Origin: JANWHZ01 sp035758575
Lineage (GTDB): Bacteria; Patescibacteriota; Saccharimonadia; Saccharimonadales; UBA4665
Length of the DNA: 21,660 nucleotides
Reading direction: 5' to 3'
Assembly (NCBI GenBank): GCA_035758575.1
Contig: DASTXH010000074.1
Location: 1-21,660, forward strand
Of this stretch, positions 1-7,120 are shown one piece after another. The first letter of the stretch is position 1. The number at the start of each line of letters is the position of its first letter. Both the position numbers and the translations under genes were made by a program. Under the pieces are notes generated by a model that ran no database searches, was not told the origin of the DNA, and worked only from the letters and a program-made list of their open reading frames with translations.

Positions 1-35
1 CCGACCACGGTTAGCACTATGGTCAGTATGTCCAT
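1..35 (-). CDS. N-terminus of an unidentified membrane protein (cut by window edge)
   Basis: An ATG at 33-35 on the minus strand opens a frame reading MDILTIVLTVV before the window ends. The Shine-Dalgarno-like AAAGGA at 46-41 sits five bases upstream, which supports this as a real start. The eleven visible residues are strongly hydrophobic, consistent with an N-terminal membrane anchor or signal segment. The gene cannot be identified from this fragment. It follows tsaB on the same strand but is separated by about 250 bases and has its own promoter. Confidence 0.6.
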   Translation of the reverse strand, partial: MDILTIVLTVV

Positions 36-95
36 CACGTTCCTTTCTATCGGTGGTAGGGGCCTGCCTATTATCTGCACGCAGTATGCGCCGAA

Positions 96-126
96 ATAGC
101 AGCCGTACTATCTGTACGCTGCGTAT
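96..126 (-). other. Strong hairpin in the long 5' leader of the truncated gene
   Basis: Bases 96-126 fold into a 12-bp stem: ATA/TAT, GCAGC/GCTGC and GTAC/GTAC, with two single-base bulges (104 and 123) and a five-base loop (109-113). It lies about 60 bases upstream of the ATG at 35 and inside the predicted transcript. No T-run follows, so it is not a standard terminator. The rest of 36-287 holds no gene I can support and no RNA family I recognise. Confidence 0.5.
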
Positions 127-261
127 AAGGGAGCTCTTGCAAAAGCCATGCAGGTTGCGTCATGTGGCGACAGCCTATATTACCTAACTACCGGAATCAA
201 CTTAATAAATAGATGTAATATGCAACGGATTGTGTATGTATAACAACGAATCCTTACCCCA

Positions 262-291
262 ACTATACGCTTTTTTGTCAAATGGGGTCAA
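262..291 (-). promoter_or_regulatory. Sigma70-type promoter for the truncated gene at 1-35
   Basis: On the minus strand, TTGACC (291-286) and TATAGT (267-262) are separated by 18 bases. Each box matches five of six consensus positions. The -35 box overlaps the tsaB stop codon, so the promoter begins exactly where tsaB ends. A start near base 255 would give a leader of about 220 bases before the ATG at 35. This is inferred from sequence only. Confidence 0.6.
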
Positions 292-680
292 TGCTTCTGC
301 TGCGTAATATGCGCTGGGGCGCCATATTCGGGAAGGGCCAGGTGCTCGTCTGCGCCGGACAGAAGCTTGTTTAAGCCATCCGGCAGCCAGTTGTCTCCCA
401 TCGACGAAACAATGGGGACGTCCAAGCTATAGGCCAGGGCATTCGCTACGGTCAGGCCGATGCGTAAGCCTGTAAAACTACCCGGACCTTTGAAGCATAC
501 GATACCCTGGATGTCGTGTAGTTCTTTACCGTACGCCTGTAGCAGCGCGATGATCTTTATATGAATGGTCTCGGCCAGCTCGCGGTGAGCCTGCCAGGTT
601 TCGTAGGCCAGCTGCGTAGTGCCATCGAATAAGCCAATCTCGGCCTCAGGTTTGTCGGTGCGGATACTCAGGATAATCAT
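288..680 (-). CDS. tsaB: TsaB-like t6A biosynthesis protein, N-terminal domain only
   Basis: TsaB is the inactive ASKHA-fold partner of TsaD in making the universal tRNA modification t6A37. The 130-residue product starts MIILSIRTD, keeps an HREL motif (32-35) corresponding to the family's HSE/HRE element, and has the hallmark GPGSFTGLRIG at 65-75. The ATG at 680 overlaps the tsaE stop as ATGA, so this start is preferred to the upstream one at 725. Family members are usually about 220-230 residues; this one stops at about the end of the first ASKHA half and finishes with a low-homology tail. No continuation in another frame was found downstream, so it looks like a natural short form rather than a frameshift. 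TsaD and TsaC are not in the window. Confidence 0.85.
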   Translation of the reverse strand: MIILSIRTDKPEAEIGLFDGTTQLAYETWQAHRELAETIHIKIIALLQAYGKELHDIQGIVCFKGPGSFTGLRIGLTVANALAYSLDVPIVSSMGDNWLPDGLNKLLSGADEHLALPEYGAPAHITQQKH

Positions 681-1147
681 GCGATTACCTCTTTCGGGGT
701 AAGATAGGCTAGCTCTGGCGGACAACTAATTTCCAGCTCGCGCTCGATGTCGCCCAATACATGGATAGTGATACGTAAGGTATGTTTGGGTAGCACATGC
801 TGCACCGCATCGCCCCACTCAATGACCGTTACGGCATGCGGCGCGCCAGCCAGCTCCGCGACTTCGTCGGCCATCAGGCCGGCTTCGTTCAACCGGTACA
901 GATCAAAATGGTACAACGTACGTTCGCCGGCCGCGTACTCACGGCTAAGCGTAAAAGTAGGGCTGGATACACGATCCGTACTGCCCATACCCCGGGCCAG
1001 GCCACGCACAAAGGTAGTTTTGCCACCGCCTAGGTCACTGACCAGCTCTATTACCTCACCGCCGCGCACGCAAGCGCCGATGCGCTCGCCGATGCGCTCA
1101 GTAGCCTCGGGATTATTAGTGTGGATGCGATAAGCCTTCGTGGACAT
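677..1147 (-). CDS. tsaE: TsaE, tRNA t6A biosynthesis ATPase
   Basis: TsaE is the small P-loop ATPase that binds the TsaB-TsaD complex and resets it during t6A37 synthesis. The 156-residue product has a P-loop-like SDLGGGKTT (37-45), SPTFTL (62-67), the family signature YHFDLYRL (79-86) and IEWGD (109-113). The first Gly of the usual GxxGxGKT loop is Ser here. I place the start at the ATG at 1147 (MSTKAYRIH), because the upstream extension to 1186 lacks family similarity. It overlaps tsaB by four bases (ATGA), so the two are translated as a coupled pair. A weak promoter (TTGCCG, 17 bases, TAGTAT) ends close to the start. Length is normal. Confidence 0.93.
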   Translation of the reverse strand: MSTKAYRIHTNNPEATERIGERIGACVRGGEVIELVSDLGGGKTTFVRGLARGMGSTDRVSSPTFTLSREYAAGERTLYHFDLYRLNEAGLMADEVAELAGAPHAVTVIEWGDAVQHVLPKHTLRITIHVLGDIERELEISCPPELAYLTPKEVIA

Positions 1148-1218
1148 GCTGCTTGGTATACTACCGCGTCTATCTGGCGACGGCAAGTATTACTACAGTG
1201 GAGCGAAGGCCGGCAGTG

Positions 1219-1224
1219 TACAAT
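1219..1224 (+). promoter_or_regulatory. -10 element, leaderless start for the PRC-barrel gene
   Basis: TACAAT lies six bases before the ATG at 1231 and no Shine-Dalgarno sequence is present, so transcription would begin at or next to the start codon. No convincing -35 was seen. A second candidate, the extended -10 TGGTATACT at 1154-1162, would instead give a leader of about 60 bases. Confidence 0.4.
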
Positions 1225-1230
1225 AAAAAT

Positions 1231-1749
1231 ATGCTCCAGCTAAGTATCAACCTCCTGAACCGACCCGTCTTATCACTCCGCACGGGCAGCCCGGTAGCAT
1301 GGGTCACTACACCCATCATCAACCCAACGCGACTGAACATAGAGGGTTTTTACGTAACTGATAGTGTCGACCACAGCCAACTTATCTTGCTATACCAAGA
1401 TATCCGCGAACTAAGCCCACAGGGGTATATTATTGATGACCATGACGTATTGGCGCAGCCTGCCGACCTGGTGCGGCTACAAAATGTGCTTACGATGAAC
1501 TTTGATCTACTCAATAAACCCATAGAAACCGTGAGTCACGAAAAGATTGGCAAGGTGAATGACTACGCCGTAGAAACTACCACCATGTACATCCAAAAAC
1601 TGTATGTTGGCCGGTCTATCTGGAAAAGCTTTACGAGCGGCAGCCTTAGTATCGACCGTACGCAAATCGCAGAAGTAACCAATAAGCGCATTGTTATCAA
1701 CAACTTGCTGCAGGGCATGCCATCGGTGGTACCGGCGACAGCCGCTTAA
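1231..1749 (+). CDS. PRC-barrel-like domain protein
   Basis: The 172-residue product has two similar beta-rich halves. The first is about 8-75, with a LSLRTGSPVAWV strand pair and a later YIIDDHDVL segment. The second is about 88-160, with PIETVSHEKIGKVNDYAVE followed by LSIDRTQIAEVTNKRIVI. This arrangement resembles PRC-barrel repeats, which in bacteria occur in RNA- or membrane-associated proteins such as RimM. There is no signal peptide or membrane segment, so it is likely cytoplasmic. The ATG at 1231 is chosen because the upstream extension is off-pattern and a -10 lies just before it. It is transcribed away from tsaE and its stop overlaps that of recX. The specific function is unknown. 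Confidence 0.75.
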   Translation: MLQLSINLLNRPVLSLRTGSPVAWVTTPIINPTRLNIEGFYVTDSVDHSQLILLYQDIRELSPQGYIIDDHDVLAQPADLVRLQNVLTMNFDLLNKPIETVSHEKIGKVNDYAVETTTMYIQKLYVGRSIWKSFTSGSLSIDRTQIAEVTNKRIVINNLLQGMPSVVPATAA

Positions 1750-2366
1750 TTTTCGTTCGCGTGCTTCAATTCGTCTAAAGCGTTCTTGATGTCGTCATAG
1801 CCAAATCCCTGACCAGCCAGGTAACGCATCAGCTTTTGTGGCTCCTGACGGTAGCGGGTAATCTGCCATTTTTTGGCCGCCAGTGTCCGTAGCGCCTCTT
1901 GCTCATCGGCGTGCTCACTGCCCAACGCCTGCCCGATTACTTCGTCGCTGAGATGCTTGGCGCGTAATTGTTGTTGTAATTTTAGACGGGAAGTGGGGCG
2001 GAGCAGGCGGCGGGTAGCCACAAAAGCCTGGGCATAGACCGTGTCATTCAGTAAATCAATCTTACTTAACTTGTTAAGTATTTGATCGGCGAGGGCAGGG
2101 GAGGCACCTTTCTGTTGCAGGTAAGTACGCATTTCGCCGACACTACGCGGCCGCATGGCTACATAGCGTAATGCGCGTCCGTATAACTTATCGTCAGCAG
2201 ATTGGCGCTTCCACCCCGCCAATTGTTCGGCAGTCAGCTCTACTCCCGGCGCCAGCCTGCTTGCAAGCAAAGTAGCTTCACTCAACGAAAACGAATAGGC
2301 AGCATCCACGAAAACGGAGTAGCGTCCGCGTTGCTTCACCTGCTCTGTTATTCGCGTAATTTTCAT
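1746..2366 (-). CDS. recX: RecX, regulator of RecA
   Basis: RecX binds RecA filaments and limits strand exchange. The 206-residue protein is made of helical three-helix repeats: RYVAMRPRSVGEMRTYLQQK (68-87) is the characteristic first repeat, then LLNDTVYAQAFVATR (105-119), and SRLKLQQQLRAKHLSDEVI (126-144) as the next repeat. Its N-terminal 50 residues (ITRITEQVKQRGRYSVFVD) match the usual RecX lead-in. The ATG at 2366 overlaps the mazG stop as ATGA. It is the last gene of recA-mazG-recX, matching the common recA-recX linkage. Its stop codon overlaps the stop of the convergent PRC-barrel gene, leaving no room for a separate terminator. Confidence 0.92.
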   Translation of the reverse strand: MKITRITEQVKQRGRYSVFVDAAYSFSLSEATLLASRLAPGVELTAEQLAGWKRQSADDKLYGRALRYVAMRPRSVGEMRTYLQQKGASPALADQILNKLSKIDLLNDTVYAQAFVATRRLLRPTSRLKLQQQLRAKHLSDEVIGQALGSEHADEQEALRTLAAKKWQITRYRQEPQKLMRYLAGQGFGYDDIKNALDELKHANEN

Positions 2367-2692
2367 TGCCAGGTGCGTCGCTTGTTTTTTTCTTCTTTAG
2401 TTCTCAGCGCGGTCTCTAGGTCTATGCCAAGGTTGTTGCACACCGCTAGCAGAAGCCACAGCACGTCAGCTGCCTCTTCGTCGGTATGCGCCTCTCGCGA
2501 GGCGGGGTCTACCTTTTCACCGATGTTTTTGCGCACGGCTTTGGCAAGCTCGCCTACCTCTTCGCACAGCATCAGCATACAGTACAGCAGTTCGGTATTG
2601 TGCCCACGGAAGGCATTGGTATCAGCAATGTACGTCTGGATGTCAGCCAACGTGGGGCTGGCTTTTAGCACCGGATGGTTAGACGTTGCCAC
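2363..2692 (-). CDS. MazG-like nucleotide pyrophosphohydrolase
   Basis: MazG-fold enzymes hydrolyse (d)NTPs to monophosphates and pyrophosphate and often remove non-canonical nucleotides. The 109-residue product has the metal-binding pattern ExxE (E45-E48 within CEEVGELAKAV) followed by ExxD (E73-D76 within DEEAADVLW), all on predicted helices. It is a single-domain, all-alpha form. Translation starts at GTG 2692. An AAAGGA ribosome site at 2707-2702 lies nine bases upstream, within the recA stop region. It is sandwiched between recA and recX with a 5-base gap and a 4-base overlap, so it shares the recA transcript. A housecleaning role during DNA repair is a reasonable inference; the actual substrate is unknown. 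Confidence 0.85.
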   Translation of the reverse strand: MATSNHPVLKASPTLADIQTYIADTNAFRGHNTELLYCMLMLCEEVGELAKAVRKNIGEKVDPASREAHTDEEAADVLWLLLAVCNNLGIDLETALRTKEEKNKRRTWQ

Positions 2693-2697
2693 AGCTA

Positions 2698-3735
2698 CTA
2701 ATCCTTTACGGCAGCAGCCATCACCTTCTTAGCAATCTCTTCCATAACTTTAGGGTTATCGCGCAGATACTGCTTGGCGGCCTCACGGCCCTGGCCGATC
2801 TTGCCCTCGCCATACGCGAACCACGCGCCAGCTTTCTCGACGATGTTCTTGATTACCGCTTGGTCAAGGATGTCGCCCGAGCGGGAAATGCCTTCGTTAT
2901 ACATGATGTCGAACTCGGCTTCGCGGAATGGCGGCGCAATTTTGTTCTTCACCACCTTTACGCGGGTGCGGTTGCCTACTACGTCTTCACCTTGCTTGAT
3001 CTGCCCGATGCGGCGAATATCCATGCGCACGCTGGCGTAGAACTTCAGCGCGTTACCACCGGTGGTGGTTTCGGGGTTGCCAAACATCACACCGATCTTC
3101 ATGCGGATCTGGTTGATGAAAATAACCGTGGTCTTGGAGCGCGAAATAACACTGGTCAGCTTGCGCAGCGCCTGGCTCATAAGCCGGGCCTGCAAACCAG
3201 GCAGGCTGTCGCCCATTTCACCTTCAATTTCTGCACGCGGCACTAGGGCGGCGACAGAGTCGATTACCACCAAATCAACGGCATTACTGCGTACCAATGT
3301 TTCAGCAATTTCCAGCGCTTGTTCGCCGTTGTCGGGCTGGCTCAGCAGTAGGTTGTCGATGTCTACGCCGATGCGCTTTGCGTATGCTGGGTCCAGCGCG
3401 TGCTCGGCGTCGATGAACGCTGCCGTGCCGCCCGCCCGCTGCACTTCGGCGATGGCATGCAAAGTAAGCGTTGTTTTACCAGACGATTCCGGCCCATAGA
3501 TTTCAATAATACGGCCACGCGGCAACCCGCCGCCCAGAGCCAAATCCAGCGAGATGCTGCCAGATGGAATACATTCCACCTTCGCATGGGTAGACTCGCC
3601 CAATTTCATAATGGAGCCCTTGCCGAATTGCTTTTCTATAGACTCCATTGCCAGGCTCAGCGCCTTGGCCTTGCCTTCACTGGCCGCAGCCGTTGCTGCC
3701 GCCTGCTTGTCTGACGCACCTTTATCTGTAGCCAT
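2698..3735 (-). CDS. recA: RecA recombinase
   Basis: RecA forms filaments on single-stranded DNA and drives homologous pairing. The 345-residue product has all core motifs: Walker A GPESSGKTT (81-89), catalytic Glu in FIDAEHALDP (E111), Walker B LVVIDSVAAL (155-164), loop L1 EGEMGDSLPGLQARLMSQAL (171-190), loop L2 around FGNPETTTGGNALKF (218-232), and the C-terminal domain ending in a short, only mildly charged tail. I choose the ATG at 3735 over the one at 3756, because GAGGG sits six bases upstream (3746-3742). The N-terminus has an Ala-rich extension of about 25 residues before the conserved ALSLAMESIEKQFGKGSIMK block. It heads recA-mazG-recX and diverges from pilB. No LexA-type operator was seen upstream. 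Confidence 0.99.
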   Translation of the reverse strand: MATDKGASDKQAAATAAASEGKAKALSLAMESIEKQFGKGSIMKLGESTHAKVECIPSGSISLDLALGGGLPRGRIIEIYGPESSGKTTLTLHAIAEVQRAGGTAAFIDAEHALDPAYAKRIGVDIDNLLLSQPDNGEQALEIAETLVRSNAVDLVVIDSVAALVPRAEIEGEMGDSLPGLQARLMSQALRKLTSVISRSKTTVIFINQIRMKIGVMFGNPETTTGGNALKFYASVRMDIRRIGQIKQGEDVVGNRTRVKVVKNKIAPPFREAEFDIMYNEGISRSGDILDQAVIKNIVEKAGAWFAYGEGKIGQGREAAKQYLRDNPKVMEEIAKKVMAAAVKD

Positions 3736-3791
3736 ATAGTACCCTCGCCTCCCCAAGTTTATAACCTCTTCCCCACCGAATCGTTATCTAT

Positions 3792-3800
3792 AGTATACCA
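3792..3800 (-). promoter_or_regulatory. Extended -10 promoter of the recA operon
   Basis: On the minus strand TGGTATACT (3800-3792) is an extended -10 (TGn + TATACT, five of six). Transcription would begin near 3785, giving a leader of about 50 bases that holds the GAGGG ribosome site. No good -35 is needed or seen. Confidence 0.55.
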
Positions 3801-3856
3801 AATGTCTAGGGGCGGCATACAGTTTTCTTAACACGCTTCTGCTTTTTCGGGATTGC

Positions 3857-3865
3857 TGGTAAAAT
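3857..3865 (+). promoter_or_regulatory. Extended -10 promoter of pilB-pilC
   Basis: TGGTAAAAT at 3857-3865 matches an extended -10 (TGn + TAAAAT). A start near 3872 would give a leader of about 73 bases containing a small upstream reading frame (3889-3954). It lies back to back with the recA promoter. Confidence 0.5.
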
Positions 3866-3888
3866 GCGTGTATAGAGAAGGATGGGCA

Positions 3889-3954
3889 ATGCCGCGAGTA
3901 CAGGGTAGCACTGGCCTTAGGCACACACAAACACGGAACACGCAATGCGCATAG
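3889..3954 (+). CDS. Possible 21-codon upstream ORF overlapping the pilB start
   Basis: The ATG at 3889 is preceded by AGAAGG with a seven-base spacer, a better ribosome site than pilB itself has. The frame encodes 21 residues beginning MPRVQGSTG and stops with TAG at 3952-3954, seven bases past the pilB ATG (3945) and in another frame. Such a layout could make pilB translation depend on ribosomes finishing the small frame. The peptide has no recognisable motif and may not matter in itself. It may be a chance frame. Confidence 0.35.
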   Translation: MPRVQGSTGLRHTQTRNTQCA

Positions 3955-5765
3955 CTGATTCGTTGACCGAAAAACTATTGAAAGCCGCCGGCAAAGTAAC
4001 CGACGACCAGTTGGCTGATTTACGCAAACAAGAGGCCAAAGAAAAGAAGCCGCTGCAGGATTTGGCCATCAAGGCCGGCCTGGTTACTGAAAAAGACCTC
4101 ACCAAGCTGTATGCCGATGAAATAGAAGTGCCGCTGATTGAGCTGAACGCCAAAGACATCAAGCGCGAAGTACTGAAGCTGCTGCCGGAGCGCATTGCCC
4201 GCCAATACCACGCCGTGGTCTTTGATGTGGACAACAACGAGACCAAGCTGGTTGCCATGGAAGACCCCGACGACATCCAGGCACTGAACTTCCTGCAAAA
4301 ACAGCTGGGCAATAATATCCGTGTATACATCACTACTTCCAGCCTGCTCCAGGCGGCACTGGACCATTACCGCGAAAACGGCCAGATCGGCACCGAACTT
4401 ACCAAGGTTATTTCCAGCGAGGACGAAGGCGAAGAAGTTGAAGAAGCCTCGGAAGAGGATGTTGCCGAAGATTCACCCATCGCCCAAACTGTGAATCTTG
4501 TCATTGAATACGCAGTGAACGCTGGCGCCAGTGACATACATATTGAACCGCGCGAAGAATTCGTACTGGTGCGCTACCGCATAGACGGCGTGCTGCGCGA
4601 AGTAAATAAGCTGCCACGCAAGATGGTCGGCGCGTTGGTATCGCGCATCAAAATCCTGTCGAACCTGAAAATTGACGAGCACCGCGCACCGCAGGACGGC
4701 CGCTTCAAGGTGCAGGTAGGCGGCGGGTTGTACGCTATCCGCGTGTCGACCCTGCCTATCGTGGACGGCGAAAAGGTGGTCATGCGTATTTTGAATGAAT
4801 CCAGCAAGGCCGCCAGCTTTGAAGGCCTGGGCTTTTGGGGTGCCGCCATGGACGTGCTGAAACATGCTATCGTGCAACCACACGGTATGATACTGGTTAC
4901 CGGCCCGACGGGATCAGGCAAGTCCACTACCCTGTTTAGCGTACTCAGCATGCTGAACACGCCGGGCGTCAATATCTCCACCGTGGAAGACCCGGTAGAA
5001 TACCGCATTCCGGGCGTCAACCAAACACAAGTGAACCCCATTGCCGGCATGACCTTCACCAACGGCTTGCGGGCCCTGTTGCGCCAAGACCCAAACATCA
5101 TCATGGTAGGCGAGATCCGTGACGGCGAAACGGCAGAATTGGCCGTACAGGCGGCGCTGACCGGGCACCTAGTGTTTTCTACCCTGCACACCAACAATGC
5201 CGCGACCTGCTTGCCACGTTTACTGGAAATGGGCATAGAACCGTTCCTTATCGCCAGCACGGTTCGTGCCATACTGGGCCAGCGCCTGGTGCGCCGGCTG
5301 TGCATTGAATGCAAAGAAGCCTATACCCCCGATGCGACCGAACTAAAACAGCTCGCCAAAACCTTCAAACTGGAAGACATCGGCATCAAACACATCAATG
5401 AGCTCGAGGGTCAGGCGCTGGAAAACGGTATCGGCGTAGCTCAACCCGGCGTAAAGGGCGCCCAAAAAGATGCCGCCAGCGACCTCAGTACTACATCGTC
5501 CAGCATCAAGCGCCTATTTAGGGCACACGAAGACGGCTGCGCCGCTTGCAACCATACCGGCTACCGCGGACGCATCGGTATATATGAAGTACTGCACAAT
5601 TCTGAAGCCATCCAGAAGCTTATCGTGGGCAATTCCACCAGCGATACCATCCAAACCGCAGCCATCGGCGAGGGTATGCTGACCATGCAGCTGGACGGAT
5701 TCATCAAAGCCCTGCGCGGTGAAACCACCATCGCAGAAATCCTACGCGTAACCACCGAAGAATAG
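3945..5765 (+). CDS. pilB: PilB, type IV pilus extension ATPase
   Basis: PilB is the hexameric ATPase that powers pilus assembly at the cytoplasmic membrane. The 606-residue product has an MshEN/GspE-N-type N-terminal domain (about 1-150), an acidic linker (about 159-176), the N2 domain (INASDIH-like block near 190-200), Walker A GPTGSGKST (320-328), the Asp box around VEDPVEYR (347-354), Walker B IIMVGEIRD (385-393) and the His box HLVFSTLHTNN (408-418). Zinc-site cysteines are C453/C456 and C532/C535, separated by an unusually long 75-residue insert. The start is ATG 3945; only a weak GGA lies upstream, and a small overlapping frame may feed translation. pilC follows after two bases. Confidence 0.97.
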   Translation: MRIADSLTEKLLKAAGKVTDDQLADLRKQEAKEKKPLQDLAIKAGLVTEKDLTKLYADEIEVPLIELNAKDIKREVLKLLPERIARQYHAVVFDVDNNETKLVAMEDPDDIQALNFLQKQLGNNIRVYITTSSLLQAALDHYRENGQIGTELTKVISSEDEGEEVEEASEEDVAEDSPIAQTVNLVIEYAVNAGASDIHIEPREEFVLVRYRIDGVLREVNKLPRKMVGALVSRIKILSNLKIDEHRAPQDGRFKVQVGGGLYAIRVSTLPIVDGEKVVMRILNESSKAASFEGLGFWGAAMDVLKHAIVQPHGMILVTGPTGSGKSTTLFSVLSMLNTPGVNISTVEDPVEYRIPGVNQTQVNPIAGMTFTNGLRALLRQDPNIIMVGEIRDGETAELAVQAALTGHLVFSTLHTNNAATCLPRLLEMGIEPFLIASTVRAILGQRLVRRLCIECKEAYTPDATELKQLAKTFKLEDIGIKHINELEGQALENGIGVAQPGVKGAQKDAASDLSTTSSSIKRLFRAHEDGCAACNHTGYRGRIGIYEVLHNSEAIQKLIVGNSTSDTIQTAAIGEGMLTMQLDGFIKALRGETTIAEILRVTTEE

Positions 5766-5767
5766 CC

Positions 5768-7057
5768 ATGCGTTTTACTTACAAAGCACTCACCCACGAC
5801 GGCAAAACGGCAAGCGGCAACTATGAGGCCGCTTCTCGCGAAGCCCTTATTACCGCCCTTAACAAACAGGGTATGCGCCCTATCCTCATAAAAATAGAGA
5901 CCGGCACCAAAAAAACCTCTACGCTCGACAATTTCTTTAAGCCTAAAATAAAACTGCGCGACCTGGTAATGTTCACCCGTCAGTTATCCACACTTATATC
6001 CGCCGGCGTCCCCCTGCCCCGATCGCTCGGCACGCTGCAGGAACAGGCCGAGAACAAATACTTCAAGACAGTAATTGCAGGCATAACCAAAGACATCGAG
6101 GCCGGCACGTCACTCGGCAACGCCTTTGCCAAATATCCAGATGTGTTCTCGGAGGTATATATAAATATGGTACGCGCCGGTGAAGCCGGTGGTATTTTGG
6201 ACAAAATTTTGCAGCGCCTGGCTGCCCAGGCCGAAAAAGACGCCAGCATCCGCAAGAAAGTGAAGGGCGCCATGACGTACCCGGTCGTCATCCTCTCGGT
6301 TACAGTGGTTGCCTTCTTTGGCCTCATGATATTCATTGTGCCGAAGATTGGCAAAATCCTTACCGGGCTTAGCGGCGGCGGCGCGCAGTTGCCTATTTAT
6401 ACCCGCGTATTGCTGGGCATCAGCAATTTCTGCATCAGCGGCAGTATTATGCAGCATTTGCCGGGACTCAATCTCATCCCGGTAGTTAAATCTATCCCTA
6501 ATGCGGTGTTTATCATCGTCCTTATGGGCGTCATCATCAACCTGCTGCTGCGCTACATCCACACGCCAAAGGGCAAATACAAATACCACGCGCTCCTTCT
6601 AAAGCTGCCCATCGTAAAAGTAATTATCGTAAAGGTGGCCATTGCCCGCTTTGCCCGCACCTTCTCCGCGCTGACGTCTGCCGGCGTCACGGTACTGGAT
6701 GCGCTGCAAGTTACCGGCGGCGCCATCGGCAACAAAGTAATCGAGGCCGAACTGGCCGCAGCCGCGCAAGCCGTAAAGAACGGCAAGCCGCTCAGCGACC
6801 CCATCAGCAAAAGCAAAATCTTTCCGCCTATCGTGGCACAGATGCTGGCCGTAGGCGAAGAGACGGGGCAAATCGATAAAATATTGGTTAAAATTGCCGA
6901 TTTCTATGAGGAAGATGTAGACACGGTAATCGACTCGCTCAGCTCCATCATTGAGCCCGTCATGATTATCGTGCTTGGCGGCCTGGTAGGCCTGATTGCC
7001 GTGAGCGTGATGGGCCCCATCGCCTCGCTCAGTACCCACGTCAGCGCCAACGCCTAA
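5768..7057 (+). CDS. pilC: PilC, type IV pilus inner-membrane platform protein
   Basis: PilC (GspF family) is the polytopic platform that couples the PilB motor to pilin insertion. The 429-residue protein starts with the conserved MRFTYKALTHDGK and has two T2SSF domains, about 66-193 and 291-417. Each carries the family motif: VRAGEAGGILDKILQRLA (135-152) and VGEETGQIDKILVKIADFYE (362-381). Three membrane segments are visible near 172-195, 244-264 and 396-418. Length is typical. The start lies two bases after the pilB stop, so the two are co-transcribed and probably co-translated. No terminator is seen before the pilin promoter. Confidence 0.97.
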   Translation: MRFTYKALTHDGKTASGNYEAASREALITALNKQGMRPILIKIETGTKKTSTLDNFFKPKIKLRDLVMFTRQLSTLISAGVPLPRSLGTLQEQAENKYFKTVIAGITKDIEAGTSLGNAFAKYPDVFSEVYINMVRAGEAGGILDKILQRLAAQAEKDASIRKKVKGAMTYPVVILSVTVVAFFGLMIFIVPKIGKILTGLSGGGAQLPIYTRVLLGISNFCISGSIMQHLPGLNLIPVVKSIPNAVFIIVLMGVIINLLLRYIHTPKGKYKYHALLLKLPIVKVIIVKVAIARFARTFSALTSAGVTVLDALQVTGGAIGNKVIEAELAAAAQAVKNGKPLSDPISKSKIFPPIVAQMLAVGEETGQIDKILVKIADFYEEDVDTVIDSLSSIIEPVMIIVLGGLVGLIAVSVMGPIASLSTHVSANA

Positions 7058-7077
7058 AGAGTGACTACATCAATTTC

Positions 7078-7105
7078 TTGACGGGAAAGCGCTTATGGCT
7101 ATAAT
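7078..7105 (+). promoter_or_regulatory. Strong sigma70-type promoter of the major pilin
   Basis: TTGACG (7078-7083) and a perfect TATAAT (7100-7105) are 16 bases apart, the best-matching promoter in the window. Transcription would start near 7112, giving an 80-base leader. A weaker TATAAA at 7159-7164 could be a second start. Confidence 0.8.
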
Positions 7106-7120
7106 CTATGCTAGATACTG

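Noticed and set aside
36..255. SRP RNA, tmRNA or 6S RNA in the long leader
   Set aside because: The hallmark sequences of these RNAs (such as the SRP GGAA tetraloop domain) are not visible.
276..281. TTGACA on the minus strand as the -35 box
   Set aside because: It is only eight bases from the TATAGT -10; TTGACC at 291-286 has the right 18-base spacing.
36..287. Missing C-terminal half of TsaB as a frameshifted remnant
   Set aside because: The frame after the tsaB stop encodes Arg/Ile/Thr-rich sequence with no TsaB similarity, and the stretch holds a promoter and a hairpin instead.
2686..3246. A 186-codon open frame opposite recA
   Set aside because: Long antisense frames are expected opposite recA at this base composition; no protein features.
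3736..3944. LexA operator between recA and pilB
   Set aside because: I looked for CTG-N10-CAG and GAAC-N4-GTTC type sites near the recA promoter and found none.
4574..5314. A 246-codon open frame on the minus strand
   Set aside because: It is antisense to the most conserved part of pilB (Walker A and B) and has no plausible ribosome site or family features.
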